Assembly: GCA_956465555.1 (NCBI GenBank)
Contig: OY101123.1
Location: forward strand, 186,001-250,000
Source of the DNA: Nitzschia sp. pyKryTriq1
Lineage: Eukaryota > Bacillariophyta > Bacillariophyceae > Bacillariales > Bacillariaceae
Direction of reading: 5' to 3'
Length of the DNA: 64,000 nucleotides
Position numbers and translations under genes: made by a program
The notes under the pieces: model-generated
Database searches by the model: none
Told to the model about the DNA's origin: nothing
What the model saw: only the letters and a program-made list of their open reading frames with translations
Shown: one piece after another, positions 29,805 through 41,100 of the stretch
How positions within the stretch are numbered: the stretch's first letter is position 1
How the letters are laid out: every line of letters starts with the position of its first letter

Positions 29805-30983
29805 CTACACCAGTTCGTTGATGCTCTCCAACTGTGGTTGACTGGTCGTGTATTCAAATGGTTGTTCCGCCGTATTACCAAATCGATAGTTCGGTTGTGA
29901 TGTTCTTGATTCTAGCACAGTATTGACTGTTTGCTCGTCGTCTTCTTGTGTCTTTGTAGCAATATTACGCTTGCGTGTGGAGTGTGATGGGCTGCTTTCG
30001 ACAGAGCATACAGTACTGCATTCGTCGTCCGCCTCTTCAATACTGTTGAGATAGGAATTGTGGTGCTGGGCTGGATGGCGAATGGATGGAGCCTTTTTGG
30101 ATTTTCGGGTCTTTACCGGTTGGCGCAGGGGGATGCTAGTTACGGATTTCGCCCAAGCGTCCATCCACTCCCCTTCTTCCGCCTCCTCCTCTGGATTCAA
30201 AGTAGAAGTCGAATGCATGTCATCGGTGGCGGTTTCAGCCTTTTCCATCAGCTTCTTGCGTCCCGAACGAGTCCATTGAAGGAAGATACTATCCCGGGTG
30301 AAGCAACAGATGTAGGTCCACATGAAGCAGAGGGACACTACCAGCAAGGTCGCAAAGATGACCCCCGCTGTCATGGCCGGTGTCCAATCTCCGTCGGTGT
30401 TGTAGTCGTCATAGTTATTAAAAGCCGAAGGATCTTGACCATTGTAATGGACGTATCCATCCGCCTTGACGGTGATAGTCACTCCGGTGATAGCTTCCAG
30501 TACTTCATCCTTCAAAAAGGAGTGGACCAAAGCCCAGTAATGCTCTCCTTGGAAGGCTTCTATCAAGAATAGGTCCATGATTGACTGAGAAATACGCGAC
30601 TGGTCACCATCTTCTGTCCAATATCGTATTTCTAATTGACAACCAAAGTTGCTGCGTACTTCATATTTTTTGTCTTGGTCGTTTGTGCTGTCCTGAGCAG
30701 CAGGCAATTCTTTCCAAATATAGCTGCTAGTAAGCTCCACCTTCTCGACACCTCCTTCCACAAGGGCAGAGGCTTTCACCTTGTCTAGGAAAAAGTCTGC
30801 CAAATGCATTTGCACCGCAAAATTGAGTTGGTCTTGAAATTCAATCAACGAGTTCTCCGAGCTATCAACATTCAGAACAAGTGCAAAGGAAGGCAGGTCG
30901 TACACATCCGTCTTCGCCCGGACTGCTGCAATAACTACTGCTAGCCATAGGAATAGACGGTACTGCCATAATGATTGTTTCAT
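29805..30983 (-). CDS. Type I membrane protein of a diatom family, function unknown (smaller paralogue)
   Basis: A 392-aa single-exon protein. The signal peptide (about 1-23, FLWLAVVIAAVRA) is followed by an extracellular domain of about 180 residues beginning VYDLPSFALVLNV. It contains one Cys strand (FGCQLEIRYW) and ends with LEAITGVTITV. One transmembrane helix (about 203-227, MTAGVIFATLLVVSLCFMW) leads to a cytoplasmic tail of 160 residues that is Ser/Thr/Glu-rich with basic patches. The layout and several positions match the 45206-48928 protein, which opens ALYNVPSFRLTFQTQ and closes its ectodomain LLRGISSLEITM. I therefore treat them as divergent members of one family. No ligand-binding or signalling domain is recognised. 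A putative adhesion or sensing role is only a guess from topology. Confidence 0.75.
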   Translation of the reverse strand: MKQSLWQYRLFLWLAVVIAAVRAKTDVYDLPSFALVLNVDSSENSLIEFQDQLNFAVQMHLADFFLDKVKASALVEGGVEKVELTSSYIWKELPAAQDSTNDQDKKYEVRSNFGCQLEIRYWTEDGDQSRISQSIMDLFLIEAFQGEHYWALVHSFLKDEVLEAITGVTITVKADGYVHYNGQDPSAFNNYDDYNTDGDWTPAMTAGVIFATLLVVSLCFMWTYICCFTRDSIFLQWTRSGRKKLMEKAETATDDMHSTSTLNPEEEAEEGEWMDAWAKSVTSIPLRQPVKTRKSKKAPSIRHPAQHHNSYLNSIEEADDECSTVCSVESSPSHSTRKRNIATKTQEDDEQTVNTVLESRTSQPNYRFGNTAEQPFEYTTSQPQLESINELV

Positions 30984-31637
30984 GATTGGACTTGTCTTTG
31001 TCGTCTTTTATATCTTGTAATAAAAAATAGTCGTTTGAGAGATTGAAAGCTTGTCTTTGCAAATACCTCGACCTGTGCTGTGCTCTCACAAAGTTCATTC
31101 ATGAATTCTCAACCGACATGGCTCTCCGTTTTTCCAAGTCTTGTCCCGCGATCGATTAGTCCCGATGGCTTATTGTTCGCCAAATTTATATTTATTAAAG
31201 ATGGAACTTACGACACTATTTATTTAATGCACTTCAAACAGGGCACTAACATAATTTATCCGATGGTTGCTACACGGGAATGAGACTTGGTGCGGTGTTT
31301 CCTCCTCACACGAAGAACGACTGCGGGCCCCTCTCACCAAGTCGTATGTCTTTAAAAAAACTTCGGCGACGAGACGACTCTAACTATCTAAATGGACCGC
31401 CAAATTTGATCAAAGTAGGATAGAAAAGCAATATGTTGAATATCGCAACACGAATATTCAAGGAATGATTGCTCTCGACCACCCTCAACTTTCTGTGGCG
31501 GACGGCTCTTGGGAAGTGGCTTCCGGTTCGATTTCGCGATTGCAAGATTTTCAAAAACAAGACTGGTGGTGTCACCACTCCACGCGACATTAGAATAAAA
31601 CAAACAAAATACCGCTTTCCTGAAAACAACGACGACC
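30984..31637. other. Divergent intergenic region
   Basis: No gene is seen. It separates two divergent starts (30983 minus, 31638 plus) and likely holds both promoters. Confidence 0.5.
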
Positions 31638-33200
31638 ATGGTAGACTCGGAAGCTTCATCGGTGGCGGGTAGTACTCTCCGTAGCTTCAGCTTGGTGTCC
31701 CGCTGGAGCCAAAGCAAACACGCAGTGGTGGTAGACCCAGCCTCGGATAGCGCGTCGGTGATATCAAATGCGGGGACAGCCAGAGGATCCCTTTTCGGCA
31801 AAACCATTATAGTCCATACGGACTCGTCTTCGGAGGAAGAGGAAGAGGATGCCAGGATTTATCCCAATGAGTTCGTGATTCAATGCCAGGGCGATGAAAG
31901 GGTGTTTGTTACAACGGCCCAGGGGAAGAAGATTCTGAAGCGATGTCGCCCGCTGCGAGAACTCGTCCTGGAATCGTGCCATCAGGGAAATGGACAGATT
32001 CTTCATGAGCCAGGCTGGTCCGCCGCCAACGTTCGACGGTTGATTGAGATTTCTACGACAGGATCTACATGGATTGAGAACGATGCTTCCAAATTTGCCG
32101 ATTTCCACAAGGCAGCCAAGGAGTTGTCGATGGATATTCGGCTCACTTCTCTTATCAACAATCAAGACATGTTAACCAGTACAAGTACCGACAACTTTTT
32201 CGAAATGATGCACTTTGAGAACTACCAATTCAAACTCAGCGCCGCCCTCAAATCGAGCCAGTGGCTCCAACTTCTAAGGATGGGAATTTTGCTCATGTCC
32301 AACTCCAAGCTACTCGCAGTGAAACTAGCTTGCTACAAGAACAAACCGAGCAACAAGAACACAGAAGGTCCCAGCGAAGATCGCCTGCTGAAATGCGACG
32401 GTATCTCCTCGGAGTTCTGCGTTTATTCAAAGGGAAATATGCAAGCTGTTGTTGCTATCACAAGCCTATTGGCAGCTTCGCACGCAATGGCAACGAAGTC
32501 AAAAGAGCAGCATCCACTCGTAGGAGAAGATATCAAGGTAATCTTCAAACTTCCGAGAGGATCGCTGTCACACGAGGAGCTTACGATGTTGTGGCGCATG
32601 ACAGATTCGTCTTTCACTGTGTCTAGCAAAGAGGATCAGGCTTACCTGGAATCCTTCCAGACTGAGGAATTACTAGTGGCAAGTGGGCAGGGCTTGCCGA
32701 CTACGAATGAAGAATCAAAGCGAGAATCAAAGGACTTGTCGGATGAGCCCGCTCTGGAGCATTCGGAAAACTCCTCTGATACTGCGTCGACAGAGGCCTT
32801 TTCTAGTCTCAGTGTTCCCAACAAGATTGCTATCGACACCACAAGTGTTGTAGGCCACTCTTCCCCGACCTCACCGACCGCCTTTGACGAATACCAGTGC
32901 CGCACGCTTTCGGGTAGGTCTTTCTTCGCATTGAAGCATCTCTTTGATTCAATGAATACGAAGGAGCCTGGCTTGGTTGCCTGCTTGGTGGTACGAGAGC
33001 CAACCCCAGATACCCTGGGCCGCCTGATCAATGCTACGCGAGAGACGCACATTGCTCGACTTGACTTTGATGTGCAAAGTAATGTCTTTTATGCATGCAA
33101 AACATCAAGCGATATCAAGAAGATGTTGGACTACATGGCGGACTATTCTAATAGCGCTGTCATCAAGGGGGATTTTCAGTTGTGCCAACGAACACTGTAA
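31638..33200 (+). CDS. Unrecognised 520-aa protein
   Basis: A single-exon open frame begins ACC-ATG-GTA. A Ser-rich N-terminus (1-60) and an acidic run (SSSEEEEEDA) precede a compact segment of about 100 residues: EFVIQCQGDERVFVTTAQG, LRELVLESC, WSAANVRRLIEI and FADFHKAAKELSMDIRLT. Its strand-helix pattern is vaguely like a BTB/POZ-type fold, but I could not confirm that. The middle (about 195-320) is helical with basic clusters. The C-terminal third has a Ser/Glu linker and ends in a second ordered part (SFFALKHLFDSM, ARLDFDVQSNVFYAC, IKKMLDYMADYS). There is no signal peptide or membrane segment. Composition is well balanced with no repeats, so I am confident it is a real gene, but its function is unknown. 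Confidence 0.7.
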   Translation: MVDSEASSVAGSTLRSFSLVSRWSQSKHAVVVDPASDSASVISNAGTARGSLFGKTIIVHTDSSSEEEEEDARIYPNEFVIQCQGDERVFVTTAQGKKILKRCRPLRELVLESCHQGNGQILHEPGWSAANVRRLIEISTTGSTWIENDASKFADFHKAAKELSMDIRLTSLINNQDMLTSTSTDNFFEMMHFENYQFKLSAALKSSQWLQLLRMGILLMSNSKLLAVKLACYKNKPSNKNTEGPSEDRLLKCDGISSEFCVYSKGNMQAVVAITSLLAASHAMATKSKEQHPLVGEDIKVIFKLPRGSLSHEELTMLWRMTDSSFTVSSKEDQAYLESFQTEELLVASGQGLPTTNEESKRESKDLSDEPALEHSENSSDTASTEAFSSLSVPNKIAIDTTSVVGHSSPTSPTAFDEYQCRTLSGRSFFALKHLFDSMNTKEPGLVACLVVREPTPDTLGRLINATRETHIARLDFDVQSNVFYACKTSSDIKKMLDYMADYSNSAVIKGDFQLCQRTL

Positions 33201-34491
33201 AAACTTCTATTCGGGAAAAACGATAACTGCATTTTGAAATAGACAAAGAAACGTACTCTACTAGTATCTCAGTAAGAGTAGTACCCTGTATCGCATGGCG
33301 AGGGTGACGGTAGTAAGTTGTGCATTCGCAGAATACAAGAACTATTACTCCCGATATACTACTCCCGCAGATATACTACTCCCGCAGATCTGCCAACCAT
33401 TATTTCCTAGTAGTAAAGAACAGTCTTCGATGATGATATTCTTGATTCGAGGTCATCGCCAATGGCTTGTGCCCGCCTTGGCGGAACAGGGGACGTTAGC
33501 GCTCCTCGGTGTCGCAGCAAAATCAGCTACGTACTAGTATCACATCCCCCCGAGGTTTTAATCTTGCGTAACCGCACTGATTTGCGGATCGCGAAGAACG
33601 AAGACGCCTATCACCGGCAAGAAGGGACTCAGTCACGTGCGCTGTTGGCGGCATCATAACATGCATGGCTGTCTTCTTCGTTCTCCACCACCTTACCGGT
33701 AGATATCGGCGGCTTGCGTTTGGTTTCTTGGAGGTCCCCGGCCCGCCCGGCGTTTTGCTCCCTGTGAAATAGATGGTGGTGGTCGCGAATCTCCGAAAGA
33801 GAATCATCGAATCGAAATATAAATAACTAAATAATAACATTATTATTTTGAGATGCGAGACCTTGCCGAACACAACGCGAAGCCCAAAAATCCGGTTCTC
33901 ATGTTTCAATCTCATTCTTGTTCCGTCTCCATCTCGCGACGCTGGAAGGTACCGTGCTTGAAATTTCCGGCAGTTTTACTACTCGGAGTACTAGGAACAT
34001 GAAGATCAAAATGTCCTACCGGTTCGCTAGGCGAGTAGCAGTAGTACATGCAGGTTCCGAGAGAAGGAATATACGAGCACCTTTTACCTGTCTTCGCAGT
34101 ACTCGTACACTCCTTTCTGTCATTATTGGCCTACTGTATGCCTTCGCGGTTTACACGCCGGGAGCACCAAACCAAGGCATCTGGTACCACCGGTACTGCT
34201 GCTGAAATACCACCTACAAGGAGTGCCGCGAGTAGGCTATGCTATGGGTACTGCTAGTACTACTAGATCAGAAAGACCAGATAGTATGGCGCCGGTAGCT
34301 AGTAATGATTTGTCTAGTAGGTCGGCCGAGAGTACTAGTAGTAGTCCAGCAGCACTAGAGCGCATTGCTAATTCTTGTAGGACGGGTGCAACGGTAGAAT
34401 CTAGAACTGCTTTGATAATACGCAGTCGATAGTAGTAGAGGTGCAGGATAATTTTCAAACTAGTAGTACAGTACTAGTACTCTAGCTTTCG
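33201..34491. other. Intergenic, contains duplicated block
   Basis: No gene is supported. It includes short tandem copies of GATATACTACTCCCGCA (about 33353-33387), the duplicated block at 33797-34224, and a Ser/Thr-rich frame (34223-34432) that ends before the TPR-like gene. The frame has no recognisable domain. Confidence 0.5.
33797..34224. repeat. Duplicated block, copy 1 (partner 35634-36048)
   Basis: About 420 bp shared with 35634-36048 in the same orientation. Landmarks include GATGCGAGACCTT, GCCCAAAAATCCGGTT, CGACGCTGGAAGGTACCGTG and CTGCTGAAATACCACCTACA. Each copy lies upstream (in plus coordinates) of a TPR-like gene read on the minus strand, so the unit [block + gene] seems to have been duplicated with a period of about 1.8 to 1.9 kb. 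Confidence 0.85.
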
Positions 34492-35196
34492 TTACGCCGC
34501 AGGAGCTGCTGATGAACAAACATTTAGAAATTGCATTGAGAGGTAGAAGTTTTTGACGTCAACAGGATCCAAGTGAGACCGTGATCGAGCCAAAAGTTCT
34601 TCCATTGACTGGACGGATGACGCAATATCCATGGTGCCACATTCTCGAAGCATGCAGATGTAATTATTGAGGATGGAAAGCTTCACGTTCGTCCAAAACG
34701 GAGACGTCGATTGCTGCATCAAAACCTGCTTCTTGATTGGCAAGAGAATGTGCATGGCCTTTTTGAAAAGAGCCCTTCCTCCAGTCTTGCTATTTGCGCC
34801 TCTTAAAAAACCCACCAGTGCGTACACAATCGAAAGATTGTATGCCACGGCCCACGTGACGGCACAGCTGCAAAGTTGGTCAATACCCTGCTGGCTGCTT
34901 GCTGGGAAGTCCATTCGAAGAAAGTTTAGGGAGAGATATTGCTGTGAGGAATCGTCACCCCCCGTCCAGGAGGACGTAGCTTGTCTGTCGAGCGCCCTTC
35001 TTAGGTTGCAAGAACAATCTTGAAGCGAAAACTCCAAGCTGGTTTCTCCCGCCACTGAAAGGTTGTGACGCTGGTGACGGTCACGAACGGAATCGAAGAA
35101 GGCCCGCGACAGGATCTTCAAGCCATTTTCCACATCTCCTGCATGGAGGCAGTCGACGGCCAAGTTATTTTGGTAGATGATTTCTGAGTTGCACAT
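34492..35196 (-). CDS. TPR-like small protein family, paralogue A (intronless)
   Basis: A 234-aa protein. The N-terminus, NNLAVDCLHAGDVENGLKIL, has the two-helix pattern of a tetratricopeptide-like repeat. The middle motif CSCAVTWAVAYNLSIVYALVGF and the later LSILNNYICMLRECG are the family's landmarks. I know this as a large diatom family of small proteins of unknown function, presumably helical adaptors. The spacing LNN...GD...A..IL and AYNL..VYAL is shared with the three other copies in this window (36403-37189, 42835-43647, 57736-58383). Unlike B and C it has no intron at the conserved Tyr-Asn codon pair. It is predicted to be soluble, with no signal peptide. The start is the ATG at 35194-35196, matching the paralogues. 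Confidence 0.78.
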   Translation of the reverse strand: MCNSEIIYQNNLAVDCLHAGDVENGLKILSRAFFDSVRDRHQRHNLSVAGETSLEFSLQDCSCNLRRALDRQATSSWTGGDDSSQQYLSLNFLRMDFPASSQQGIDQLCSCAVTWAVAYNLSIVYALVGFLRGANSKTGGRALFKKAMHILLPIKKQVLMQQSTSPFWTNVKLSILNNYICMLRECGTMDIASSVQSMEELLARSRSHLDPVDVKNFYLSMQFLNVCSSAAPAA

Positions 35197-35633
35197 GGTG
35201 GTTGTGTTGACGATGATTAGTTTTCGAAATGTTAATCTTTTGGCTCTTTTCGAATTTTATGAGATGACTTTGACGCTCGGTACCGGTTTCATCATCTGTC
35301 AAAACAAAAATGTGGAGGGTGGCTGGTTCTCTAACAGTCGGAGTACTGCAATTCAGGACGACTCCGACTTCCGGCAGTGGAAGGGGAACGCCACGAATTA
35401 CACCGAGCAGTGTTCCGTGGGAAGGTCGCAGGGGGCCGCAAATCCAAATAATTAGAGAGTTGCGTGCGTGATATGATTAATCGCATGCATAAAGTCCGTC
35501 AGGTAAGTCCCAGAAATGTGTTTTATTTAATGCAACCGAATTGATGGATCCACAAAACGTGATAGTTCGGTGTCACTGTGCATGCGAGACAAAGAACAAG
35601 GCGCAGAGCAGAGAAAACCTGCTGTATGAGCAC

Positions 35634-36048
35634 GGAAGAGAATCATCATCGAATCGAAAGATAAATAACTAAATAACAATATTTTTTTTAGATGCGAGAC
35701 CTTTACGAACACAACGCGCGCGGAGCCCAAAAATCCGGTTCAATCTCATTCTTGTTCTGTCTCCATCTCGCGACGCTGGAAGGTACCGTGCTTGAAATTT
35801 CCGGCAGTTCTACTACTACGAGTACTAGGAACATGAAGATCAAAATGTCCTACTCTAGAAGCAGTAGTACATGCAGGTTCCGAGAGAAGGAATATACGAG
35901 CACGTTTTACCTGTCTTCGCAGTACTCGAACACTCCTTTCTGTCATTATTGGCCTACTGTAAGCCTTCGGGGTTTACACGCCGGGAGCACCAAACCAAGA
36001 CATCTGGTACCACCGGTACTGCTGCTGAAATACCACCTACAAGGAGTG
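35634..36048. repeat. Duplicated block, copy 2 (partner 33797-34224)
   Basis: Same landmarks as the block at 33797-34224, with small indels and substitutions. It lies beyond the 3' end of TPR-like paralogue B and 5' of paralogue A. No long frame is conserved between the copies, so the block is probably non-coding or a relic. Confidence 0.85.
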
Positions 36049-36216
36049 CTAGCTACTACTAGTAGAGGAACTATGCGAGTTAACAGCTCATTGAGATCTC
36101 CTACGAGAGATAATATACTAGCAACTAGTAGGAGGCTGCAGCAAGGTGACAGCAGTGGTACTAGGATCTACATTCACTACTATAAAGTAGTCGTAATCAG
36201 CAGCATCAAACCGATT

Positions 36217-36218
<2 letters not shown>

Positions 36219-36270
<52 letters not shown>
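36219..36270. repeat. (TA)n(GA)n microsatellite
   Basis: About 15 TA units pass directly into about 10 GA units. Confidence 0.95.
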
Positions 36271-36402
36271 TGGTGGCACTGTCGTCTCGGCAGCTAATGA
36301 CGTATTGTCCAGTAATAGCAGTGTATGTTTGGTCGGTAGTATCTCTAGAATAGCTTCAGCACCCACTGCGTTTGAATGATGCCCTTCCGAATTCAAGGAT
36401 AA

Positions 36403-37189
36403 TCACGCAGCAGCGGCGGATGAAGAGTTAATGTTCAAGAACTGCATCGAAAGATAAAACTTTCTCACATCAGCAGGTCGTAGCTGAGCGTGAGATTTCT
36501 GTAAAATTTCTTCCATAGCCCGGAAGGAAGGAGCCACATTGTTGTTTCCGCATTTTTGTAGGATGCAAATGCTATTGTTGAGTATATTAAGTTTCAGACT
36601 ACTCCAGAAAGGCGATATTGACTTTTGGAGCATTACCTGTCTTTGGATCGGCAAGAGCAAGCGAGTAGACTTCTTGAAGAGAGCAGTACTGCCAGGGCTG
36701 GATCCGCGTTGAAATGCTGTCAGTGCGTAGACAATTGCGAGACTAGAAGAGTGCGGAGGGAGAATACCAAGTTAGATTTGAATCCAAAAGTAACAGTGGC
36801 GTTTGTAAACAGGCAGGAGCAACTTACTTGTACCCCAAGGCCCACGAGACGGCACAGCTGCACAGCTGGTTAAATTTCTCAAGTTTGTCCTCTTCAGTAG
36901 GGAGATCTATTCTCAAAAAGTTAAGGCAGAGGAATACGTGCGAATCAACAGAAGAAGAAGAAGAAGTACCCCGTCCAAGGATTCTGTGCAGGGATCTTGA
37001 ACAGTCTTGGAGCGAAAACTCCAAGCTGGATTCACCTCGCGACGTAGAACCAAGGTTATGGTTTCGGTGTTGGAATCGAATCGACTTGAAAAACACCCGA
37101 GATAGAATTTCAAAAGCCTTGTGCAAGTCACCGACATTCAGGGCGTCAACAGCGGCGTTGTTCAAACGTGCATAGATAGAGTTACTCAT
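36403..37189 (-). CDS. TPR-like small protein family, paralogue B (one intron)
   Basis: Exons are 36828-37189 and 36403-36742 with an 85-bp intron (donor AA|GTAAGT, acceptor TCTTCTAG|T), giving 233 aa. The split codon restores the conserved Asn of GYNLAIVYAL. It starts MSNSIYARLNNAAVDALNVG, in line with paralogues C and D, although an ATG ten codons upstream (37219) is also in frame. The same family landmarks are present: CSCAVSWALGYN and LNILNNSICILQKCG. It carries low-complexity Ser and Ala runs (SSSSSV and a final SSSAAAA). The frame is intact and the intron position is identical in paralogue C, which supports function. Role unknown; probably a helical adaptor. Confidence 0.8.
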
Positions 37190-38186
37190 TGTAGAAGTAT
37201 GTAATCCAACCGAGTTCATGATGAGACAAGTGTTTCGATTTTTTGATCGAAGACTGTCGGCAGAGGGCGGAAAAGGCGACGCCTATTACTTTGTTGTTAT
37301 TATTATTTTTTGTGCGTGATGTTTGGTTGATCAGTATGCCATGTTGCTTGGATGGAATTCCTTCTCCCATTTCGGAAATATTATATACTCGCACAGTAGA
37401 AGGAAAGAACGCGGCGCTAATTTGTTGAGTATTATGCCCTGCATTTATAAAAATATACGTGGCACAACATAGAAGCAATTCGAGAAACAATACATATGCA
37501 TGCCATTATCTTATTTAGTCGGAGTTGCACGGCGTGTTCTACCCTAAGTGTGCCTCGACGTGCCTCGAAAACGAACCAGGTAACGTAATCTAACGGTACT
37601 AAAAGAGGAGCGAGAAGAAGGGGATGCTGACGTCGATGATTGTTGCCATCATTTTCGGACGCGAAATGAAGGGGCTGTCCTCGTGCGAGGGGATTTTTAA
37701 CCCAGGGTGGTACAAGTGCAGTAGCTCGCTTCTATCATACGCACTCGTACTGTACCGGTACGTGACGGTACAGGACTGTACTTTCCGTCCGGCGGAGGTG
37801 CGCTCGTCCATCTTTCGAGTACTACTACCCTGGTACGGGTACTTCTACTATATTACATATTAAGAATCGCCCCGGCAAAATTTTTTTGCCAGTTTTGCCA
37901 CTCCGGCAAAATTTTGAGGCCAATAATACTACTTATTTAACATCAAAACAGCATGCGAGAGGCCAGTATTCTTACTTATTAAACCTCTATGAGCGAAGTA
38001 CAGACCTGAATAATCTTTTCAGCGCCAACCAGCAACGTTGATGAGGCATATGTGATTCATTGGAGACACGTGGCGACTCGGATTTCCCAATGTGGCGGGC
38101 GTGCTTCGAGCCATCTTTGGGGGACAACCGAAACTTCAATCCAATCCCAGAAAAGGAGAACCAGCGACGATGACACAACAATAAAA
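37190..38186. other. Intergenic upstream of the Crypton open frame
   Basis: No gene is seen. Two GGCAAAAT-type repeats at 37873-37890 and 37904-37916 may mark the left end of the Crypton. The frame of the Crypton protein is open upstream to about 38052, but without an ATG. Confidence 0.45.
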
Positions 38187-41100
38187 ATGACGAGTCGCCA
38201 ACTAGCCTTTTCATCACCAGGGAGTAGAGGTAGTAGTGCCGGTATGTACTCTCCATCTCCACTAGCCTCTCCACAAGGTACCAGTACTGTAGCTAGTCCC
38301 GCTGCTGAAATGCCTCCCCATCCACTAGTAATAGAACAACAAGTTCGTCTGCAAGAAATTGCACATGTTGTGACGGAGCAGACCTTGCCTGGTTCTACTA
38401 AAGAAATCTACAAAAGAGTTTGCAAGGAGTGGCAGGCTTATTGTGATCACACACAGCCAGAAAATATTGCCTTTCCCACTAGTTTGACGAAAGAAAAAGT
38501 ATATTCTTTTATGTTTTACCAAGTCTTTCGTTCAAAAAAGACTCGCCTGCAGCCCAATTTTGACCCAGTTGACTACGACCGTGTGCTCCAGGAGTATTTA
38601 GTGCACTACCGTGCAGCAGCTGCTGACTCTACTGGGGCTACTCCTATCCCCCAGCCAGAGAATGGCCTTGGTAAAAGTGCTGTACAACAGTACCAGGCCT
38701 TTATCAAACGCATACACCACGAGCATGTAGCCAAGGATTGGACAAATTTGCCTTGGGAAATGATCTGGACCTTGGATACGAGGAAATTGGTGAAACAGGT
38801 TGAAAAGCGCAAGGCCAGGCAGGATAGGGAGAACTGCGCGGAAAAGGTAAATAAAGAGTTCGCCCCTTATCAGGCAGTAGAGAAATTTGACAGCGTTGAG
38901 AACGAACTGTGGCGACGAGCCATGGAACGTGCAAGGGGGGCTGCTGGTTGGCTTCGAAATCGCTTTGTTTTTCTCTTTACTACTGCTGGTATTTTGCGCG
39001 CGGAATCACTGTACAAAGCGGAACTCAGTGATTTCATGGGTCTCACCGTGAAGAAGCAGGAAGATGTGCATCCCTTATTCCTCATGATTACGCAAATTCC
39101 CGAAGGTGAGGCTGGCGATGCTCGATCACGGCATATATAATGTATCTTCATCACTTAACACTTTTTTTTATTTAGGGAAAACCAACCACGGTCGAATCCT
39201 CTATGGGCGCGCTACTCGTCACAAAAATGTGCTGTTGTGTCCAGTAGGTGCACTTGCCCTCTACTTGAGCTACAGATTCCAGGTCACTCAAGAATTTTTA
39301 CATGATGTGGATTGGACGAAGAATGAAACTTGGTTTTACGTCAAGCTCCTTGTAGATCCCTTGGCCGGTCCGAATGGTAACTTTTCAGTGCCAATGAAGA
39401 CAGATGCGTATGGTAAAGCGATGAAAAAAGTGCAGCAGGAGTTACACATGATTGTCAGCCATCTGGCACATCTTGGGCGCACTCTCGGCGCGAAAATTCT
39501 TGAAATGCTGGAAGTCGAGAGTGATGAAATTCGTAGGCTCGGAAATTGGAACCCAAGCATTCAAGATGCATCATACTCTACGAAACTCCCGATGAAACCC
39601 ATCCGCCGGCTGGCAGGCTTTGCTACTGGGAATGGTTTGCACTACAACAAGCGAACAGTTGTGCAGCCATCACAAGAACTTCAACAAATGACCCCGATTG
39701 GAAAATGGGTCTTCAGTGGCCTCCAGCAGGTGTACGAAGCCAACACGCAAGGAGCAGGCAAGTATACGGCTCAAAATTTTCTAGAATTTATGAAGGAGAT
39801 AAACATTGTCTTTCTACAAGACATGGCGGTGATTGCCAATGAGCATCCTGCTCGACTGCAGGGAGCTACTAGTGCTACTAGTGGACAGCATGTACTGCTG
39901 CAGTATATTCCCTGCTTGCGGTCGGACGAATTCAAGGTAAGCTTTTTGGTTTGTTCTATTTTGTTCTTTTGACAGGTCGCTGTCTCACTATGCTACTTTA
40001 TTATTTATAAGTCCTTCTGCTCTACTATGGGTTCAGAGGTGCAGGAGTCGTCCCCCCTGGACTCGTCACTGGAGACTGTTCTTCCGGGGGTGCACGACAG
40101 GCTGGAGGCTACGAGGAACGAAGTTTCTGAAATAAAAACAACGGTAAAAGAGGGCAATGCGGAAGTGATGGACTACACCCTCCATCACTTCCAATTGCTC
40201 TACCAACGACTCGGCATGGGATTATTAGAGATGGGCAAGGCAGTACTGGGTCAGGAGGACGAAAATTCTCGTCCAGTAGTGACGACAACAGCAGCAGCAC
40301 CGCCACCAAACACAACAACATACAATAACAACAATGAGCCACCAAAGGTCGAACTTTTGGTTGAATATGGCAGCCTACACGCCATCTACAATCAATGGTA
40401 CGGCCTATGCGAATTTAGCAACAGTTTCCCTGGTGGAATAGCTGGGATGGAGGTTAAATATGGGAAAAATTGGAGGAGCAAGTGGGAGCAAAGAAAAAAG
40501 AAGAAATTTTCGAGGTGCCAGAGGATCGTCGGGGCTATGGAACGAGTTTTGGCCCAAGATTCGGCGTATAGCTCAATTGAGGGTCTCTTGAGCGAATGGA
40601 ACGAAAAGTTTGTTGGGGTTTGTAGGAGTAAAGTCTCCAATTTTGAGGTTTGGCTCAAAGAGCAAGGGTTCATGGAAACACAAAAAGCAAGAGGAAAATT
40701 CGCAGCCATTTCGTAATGGTTGCGAATTTCCAGATGAGACCAATTACAATTAGTTAAAGCGTATCTTACGCTATCTATAGATGCTATTATATTTACAGTA
40801 ATACAAGTATTCGTAGAGAAAAGTGGCGACAAGCACCATTTTCATGGTCAAAAAGAAAAATTCGTTGCGACGAAGCGACGATCGGCATTGCTCGAATCTC
40901 GAGCCTAAGTCGAAGCGCCTCTACAATTTACTACTTGGGAATCTTCCCCCAAGGTCGGCCGCGGATTCCCCCAAAGTAGGGATGTGTGTTTTTCGATCCA
41001 ACTTGGAGCAAAAAGTGCCCGTACATCTACGTAGAAATGTACCAGGAAACACACTCCAAATTGCTACACGAAATGTCCGTACAATCGTACCAGAGCTAAA

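Larger units (their letters stand above)
35197..36402. other. Intergenic, contains duplicated block and microsatellite
   Basis: No gene is supported. It holds the second duplicated block (35634-36048) and a TA/GA microsatellite. Confidence 0.5.

Noticed and set aside
39937-39975. Alternative 39-bp second intron in the Crypton (acceptor GACAG)
   Set aside because: It is in frame and has a better pyrimidine tract. But it is shorter than other introns here and would insert a hydrophobic segment not seen in related recombinases. The 75-bp intron ending at 40011 fits family spacing better.
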